Positions 60,523-64,000 of a stretch of DNA of 64,000 nt are shown piece by piece. Below the pieces are notes generated by a model. It saw nothing but the letters and a program-made list of their open reading frames with translations. It was not told the DNA's origin and did not search any database. This DNA comes from DASSJT01 sp963715025 (GTDB taxonomy: Bacteria; Actinomycetota; Actinomycetes; Actinomycetales; Dermatophilaceae): assembly GCA_963715025.1 (NCBI GenBank), contig CAVQQQ010000001.1, positions 310,001 to 374,000 on the forward strand. Reading direction: 5' to 3'. Position 1 is the stretch's first letter; every line of letters begins with the position of its first letter. A program made the position numbers and the translations under genes.

Positions 60523-60529
60523 GACTGAC

Positions 60530-60535
60530 AGGGTA
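60530..60535 (-). promoter_or_regulatory. Putative -10 box of sua5, inside a CGGCATAC copy
   Basis: TACCCT on the minus strand, 7 bases before ATG 60522. Confidence 0.4.
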
Positions 60536-60593
60536 TGCCGTGCGGCTCGCCACGGGACCCGGCACCCGCGCGCGAGCGGCGATCCGGGCAACC

Positions 60594-61262
60594 TCAGCGG
60601 ACGATGCGGAAGTTGAACATCGGAGTCCCGAACGAGCCCATCAGCCGCACCCAGAGCGCGAAGGCCATCTCAGTGCCCCGAGCGGTCGTGATGTCGCCGA
60701 GGTCGATCACGTCGGTGTGCCCGAAGCTCATCAGGAGATCGGTCACCACCCGCTTGGCCTCCGGGTCGTTGCCCGAAACGAAGACACTTGTCTCCTCCTC
60801 GAGCTTGACCGGCTCCACCATGAGCGGGGCCGTCAGCGTGTTGAGCGTCTTGACCACCCTGGCCTCGGGAAAGGCGCGCTGCACCCGCTCGCCGAGGGAG
60901 TCGTCACCCATCACGAACAGCGAGGGCGGGAAGCCCTGGGTGCGATAGACGGGCAGGGACGTGTCGAGCAGAACCTTGCCCGCCAGGTTCTGCGCGCCGG
61001 CCTGCTCGAGCACGGACAGGGCAGCCGCTCCCGAAGCGGCGTGGATGACCAGCTCTGCCTCAGCCGCTGCGCCTTCGAACGTCTCCAGGCCTACCGCGCC
61101 GTGCTCCTCCTGCCAGTGGGCGAAGGAGGTGCCGTCAGAGGCCGTACGACCGAGCGTCAACTCGGGGTCGCGCGTCCCGACGGCCACCTCGTGCCCCAGC
61201 CCCGCCAGTCGAGCCGCCAGCGTCCGGCCGACCATTCCCGTCCCGAGCACTGCGATCTTCAT
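60594..61262 (-). CDS. NAD(P)-binding oxidoreductase (F420:NADP reductase-like, COG2085)
   Basis: 222 aa from ATG 61262, giving MKIAVLGTGMVGRTLAARLA; further ATGs at 61271 and 61274 are possible. The N-terminal Rossmann motif is GTGMVG. RVVKTLNTLTAPLMVEP and the later NDPEAKRVVTDLLMSFGHTDVIDLGDI fit the reductases that use F420 or a related substrate. No F420 gene is near. It sits, with the membrane protein gene, between prmC and sua5. Confidence 0.82.
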   Translation of the reverse strand: MKIAVLGTGMVGRTLAARLAGLGHEVAVGTRDPELTLGRTASDGTSFAHWQEEHGAVGLETFEGAAAEAELVIHAASGAAALSVLEQAGAQNLAGKVLLDTSLPVYRTQGFPPSLFVMGDDSLGERVQRAFPEARVVKTLNTLTAPLMVEPVKLEEETSVFVSGNDPEAKRVVTDLLMSFGHTDVIDLGDITTARGTEMAFALWVRLMGSFGTPMFNFRIVR

Positions 61263-61400
61263 AGCCCCCATCATGGTCCCTGCCACGGGCGGCGTCCTGC
61301 GCTGGTCGGTCTGGACTCACTGTCAGGAGAAGGGCCATTCGGCTCTATTGGGTGCCCCGAGCCAGCCGGACGATATAGACGCAAGGACGGAGGCACTCAC

Positions 61401-61784
61401 ATGAGTAGCACTGACCACAAACCGACCCAACCGGACGAGGCGGTGGTCCGGACGTCTTCGGCCACCGAGTCACGTCGTCGCGCCTGGATCGCAGTCGCGC
61501 TGATTCCGGTGGTCTTCATTCTCGGATTCATGCTCGCCCAGGGGCTCTACAGCCTGATGGGCTATCTGCCCGAGAACACGGTCCCGCTGTGGGTCGACCT
61601 GGTGGCCTCGGGAGTGACGGTGGCTGTCTGCCTGGTTCCCTGTGGCGCGGCCGTGCTGTACGGCAGGCGGGCGAGCAGCGTGGGCGACCGGCGGGGCATC
61701 GTGCCCCTCCTCGTCGGAGCGCTCGCCGGCCTCGGTGTCGTGATCCTCACCGTCGGCACGATCGTGACCACGCCACACCTGTAG
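61401..61784 (+). CDS. Small membrane protein, unknown
   Basis: 127 aa. GGAGG precedes ATG. Hydrophilic N-terminus (1-28), then three helices: AWIAVALIPVVFILGFMLAQ, WVDLVASGVTVAVCLVPCGAA, IVPLLVGALAGLGVVILTVG. Unknown family. On the opposite strand from its neighbours; it converges with prmC. Confidence 0.7.
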   Translation: MSSTDHKPTQPDEAVVRTSSATESRRRAWIAVALIPVVFILGFMLAQGLYSLMGYLPENTVPLWVDLVASGVTVAVCLVPCGAAVLYGRRASSVGDRRGIVPLLVGALAGLGVVILTVGTIVTTPHL

Positions 61785-61793
61785 CACGGGGAT

Positions 61794-62678
61794 TCATGCC
61801 GGTCGCGTCGGGGAGGGAGCCCTCACGGCTACCGTGGCACGCGGGCGGTCCGCCAAGTCGAAGCGGTCGGCGATCTCGCTCCAGTGGCCGGACCGGGCCA
61901 GAGCCGTGGGCAGGGCCTCGCCCTGGCTGTCCGCATGTTCCATGACCAGCACGCCGCCCGGGCGCAGCAGGTCCGCGGCCCTGCGGGCCACGGCCAGCGG
62001 GATGGCGAGCCCATCCTCGCTACCGCCGTAGAGGGCTAGCTCAGGGTCGTGGTCGCGCACCTCAGGGTCCACCGGCACCGCGTCCGCGGGGATGTACGGC
62101 GGGTTCGACACCACCACATCGACCCGGCCGCACAGCTCAGGGAAGGCGCTGGTGGCATCCCCGTGCTCGAGCCGGACGTCGAGACCCGTCCGGTCCACGT
62201 TGAGCACAGCCCACGCGTGGGCATCCTCGCCGAGCTCCACGGCATACACCTGCGCCCCAGGCACCTCGTCCTTGACCGCCAGTGCGATCGCGCCCGAGCC
62301 CGTGCACAGGTCGACCACCAGGGGGTGGCCGCCTGGCACGGCGCGTGCCCGGTCGATCGCCAGCCCGGCCACGAACTCGGTCTCCGGCCGCGGCACGAAG
62401 ACGCCGGGGCCCACCCTCAGCTCGAGTCGGCGGAAACCGGATCGCCCGGTCAGGTGCTGGAGCGGCACTCGGGCGGCCCGCTGGCTCACCAGCGAGTCGT
62501 ATGCCGGGGGCGCGGGTGCGCCGAGAACCATGGCCTTGCGCACGTTCCCCGGGTCAGTGCCCATGGCGTGGGCCGCGAGGGCGACGGCATCCTGTTCGGG
62601 CGAGGGGACCCCCGCCGCGGTCAGCTGGGCGACGGCCTCTCGCACGGCGTCACGCAGGCTGCTGGCTGCCGGTGCCAC
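61794..62678 (-). CDS. prmC: Release-factor glutamine methyltransferase
   Basis: 294 aa, GTG start. Methylates the Gln of the GGQ motif of release factors. SAM motif VVDLCTGSGAIALAV, substrate motif VVSNPPYIPADAV, and the helical N-terminal domain (LRDAVREAVAQLTAAGVPSPEQDAVALAAHAMG). Directly follows prfA, its substrate gene (3-base gap). Confidence 0.95.
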   Translation of the reverse strand: MAPAASSLRDAVREAVAQLTAAGVPSPEQDAVALAAHAMGTDPGNVRKAMVLGAPAPPAYDSLVSQRAARVPLQHLTGRSGFRRLELRVGPGVFVPRPETEFVAGLAIDRARAVPGGHPLVVDLCTGSGAIALAVKDEVPGAQVYAVELGEDAHAWAVLNVDRTGLDVRLEHGDATSAFPELCGRVDVVVSNPPYIPADAVPVDPEVRDHDPELALYGGSEDGLAIPLAVARRAADLLRPGGVLVMEHADSQGEALPTALARSGHWSEIADRFDLADRPRATVAVRAPSPTRPA

Positions 62679-62681
62679 CGG

Positions 62682-63761
62682 TCACTCTCCCCCGGCGAGG
62701 GCGGCCATACGGGCCGCCTCGTCGGCGTCGACCGCCGACTGGACCACGGCGTCGAGGTCTCCGTCGAGCACGGCGTCGAGGTTGTAGGACTTGAAGCCGG
62801 TGCGGTGGTCGCTGATGCGGTTCTCGGGGAAGTTGTAGGTGCGGATGCGCTCGGAGCGGTCGACCGTGCGAACCTGCGACCTGCGCGCCGCGCTGGCCTC
62901 CGCATCGGCCTCGTCCTGGGCGATCTGGTGGAGCCGGGCGCGCAGCACCCGCATCGCGGACTCCTTGTTCTGGAGCTGGGACTTCTCGTTCTGGCAGCTC
63001 ACCACGACCCCCGTGGGGATGTGGGTGATGCGCACGGCCGAGTCCGTGGTGTTGACGCTCTGGCCGCCCGGGCCAGAGCTGCGGTAGACGTCGATGCGCA
63101 GGTCGTTGGGCTCGATCTCGATCTCGACGTCCTCGGCCTCCGGCATCACCCACACGCCGGCTGCGGAGGTGTGGATGCGCCCTTGGCTCTCGGTGACCGG
63201 AACCCGCTGGACCCGGTGCACGCCGCCCTCGTACTTGAGCCGCGCCCAAGGAGCCTCACCGGGCTGCCGTGTGCCCTTGGCCTTGACCGCCACCTGCACG
63301 TCCTTGTAGCCCCCGAGGTCGGACTCGGTCGCGTCGATGACCTCGGTCTTCCAGCCCCGGCGCTCGGCGTAGCGGAGGTACATGCGGAGCAGGTCGCCAG
63401 CGAAGAGGGCCGACTCCTCGCCACCCTCGCCCGCCTTGACCTCGAGGATCACGTCGCGGTCGTCGTCGGGGTCGCGCGGGACGAGCAGCCGCCGGAGCCG
63501 GTCCTCGGCCTCGGCTGCCGCAGCCTCCATGGAGGGCACCTCCTCGGCGAAGCCGGCGTCGTCCCTCGCCAGCTCCCGCGCCGTGGTGAGGTCGTCTTGC
63601 GCCGCATGCCACGCGTGGTAGGCAGCCACGGTCGGCGCGAGCGCGGCATAGCGCTTGCTGACCTCGCGCAGCCGGGTCTGGTCGGCAGCCACCTCCGGGT
63701 CGGCCATCTCACGCTCCAGGGCGGCGTGCTCCGCCACGAGAGCGGCGGCGGACTCGAGCAT
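62682..63761 (-). CDS. prfA: Peptide chain release factor 1
   Basis: 359 aa. Recognises UAA and UAG. The GGQ catalytic motif is in RSSGPGGQSVNTTDSAVRIT; TSAAGVWVMPEAEDVE lies ahead of it, and the codon-recognition region is in domain 2/4 (EGGVHRVQRVPVTESQGRIHT). Start ATG with AGGAG 7 bases upstream. Between rpmE and prmC as in most Actinobacteria. Confidence 0.97.
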   Translation of the reverse strand: MLESAAALVAEHAALEREMADPEVAADQTRLREVSKRYAALAPTVAAYHAWHAAQDDLTTARELARDDAGFAEEVPSMEAAAAEAEDRLRRLLVPRDPDDDRDVILEVKAGEGGEESALFAGDLLRMYLRYAERRGWKTEVIDATESDLGGYKDVQVAVKAKGTRQPGEAPWARLKYEGGVHRVQRVPVTESQGRIHTSAAGVWVMPEAEDVEIEIEPNDLRIDVYRSSGPGGQSVNTTDSAVRITHIPTGVVVSCQNEKSQLQNKESAMRVLRARLHQIAQDEADAEASAARRSQVRTVDRSERIRTYNFPENRISDHRTGFKSYNLDAVLDGDLDAVVQSAVDADEAARMAALAGGE

Positions 63762-63841
63762 GTTCGGCTCCTAGGGCGATCGGCGGGAGACGCTGGCAAG
63801 TGGGCCAGAGGCGCCCGACCCGGTCGGGTGTGGACAAAGCA

Positions 63842-63880
63842 GATGCGCCGGGCCGTGACGTCGTCACGGACCGGCGCATC
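63842..63880 (-). terminator. Terminator-like hairpin after rpmE
   Basis: An 18-base arm with one mismatch (GATGCGCCGG...CCGTGAC and its complement) around a 3-base loop, 7 bases after the rpmE stop. Followed by TGCTTTGT rather than a clean U-run. Confidence 0.65.
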
Positions 63881-63887
63881 GGGAAAG

Positions 63888-64000
63888 CTACTTGGACGCG
63901 GCCTTCTTGCCGTAGCGGGCCTCGAAGCGGGCGACCCGGCCACCGGTGTCGAGGATCTTCTGCTTGCCGGTGTAGAAGGGGTGGCACTGCGAGCAGACGT
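63888..64000 (-). CDS. rpmE: Ribosomal protein L31, C-terminal part
   Basis: The visible 37 residues are VCSQCHPFYTGKQKILDTGG then RVARFEARYGKKAASK; the N-terminus lies beyond the window edge. One CxxC of the zinc ribbon is visible, so this is the Cys-containing (Zn-binding) L31 form rather than the Zn-free one. Confidence 0.93.
   Translation of the reverse strand, partial: VCSQCHPFYTGKQKILDTGGRVARFEARYGKKAASK

Overview
This is a GC-rich actinobacterial chromosome segment. Most start-proximal genes and the gene order (rpmE, prfA, prmC, sua5, glyA, wecA, atpI-like, atpBEFHAGDC, DUF2550, PduO-type cobalamin adenosyltransferase), together with a NucS mismatch endonuclease and a GlgE alpha-glucan pathway, point to Actinomycetota. 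Something like the Intrasporangiaceae/Micrococcales is my guess; no rRNA or other taxonomic marker is present. I see no prophage, insertion sequence, CRISPR array, tRNA or rRNA. Every non-coding gap is shorter than 300 bases.

Region by region. (1) 1-11400: glucan metabolism. A truncated glgP runs leftwards from a shared control region, and a tightly coupled rightward operon glgE-treS-pep2-glgB-pgm follows. Together they cover trehalose to maltose to maltose-1-phosphate to branched alpha-glucan, and phosphorolysis back to glucose phosphate. (2) 11600-15840: a leftward operon of a thioredoxin-fold/TPR protein, two alpha/beta-hydrolases and an ATP-grasp ligase of unknown product. (3) 15840-17800: a membrane protein with a repeated Pro/Arg-rich tail, translationally coupled to a lipoprotein. 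(4) 18000-20320: an isobutyryl-CoA-mutase-like large subunit behind a MarR regulator with a clear palindromic operator. (5) 20360-25040: a MacB-like export system with two ATPases and one very long FtsX permease. (6) 25180-38800: mixed housekeeping and acyl-CoA genes. These include MeaB, acetyl-CoA acetyltransferase, methylmalonyl-CoA epimerase, crotonyl-CoA carboxylase/reductase and a double 3-hydroxyacyl-CoA dehydrogenase. With ethylmalonyl-CoA mutase (44247-46406) and a cobalamin adenosyltransferase (46942-47571) they supply much of the first half of the ethylmalonyl-CoA pathway. (7) 38900-44150: nucS, a histidine phosphatase, and an ABC transporter with its own two-component system. (8) 46400-64000: a STAS protein, the whole F1Fo ATP synthase operon, and the wecA/glyA/sua5/prmC/prfA/rpmE translation and cell-wall block.

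The strongest unexplained signal is a short word, GTATGCCG (reverse complement CGGCATAC). By eye it occurs about 45 times on both strands, against roughly two expected from base composition. It uses uncommon codons (GCA, TAT, even ATA) inside genes, is concentrated in gaps between genes, and forms inverted pairs in some of them. Other regulatory signals are two CTTGCAGG repeats 20 bp apart between glgP and glgE, a perfect 15-bp dyad with a Crp-type core centred on the putative -10 of the atp operon, and about ten genes whose -10 box lies 6-8 bases before the start codon (leaderless mRNAs).
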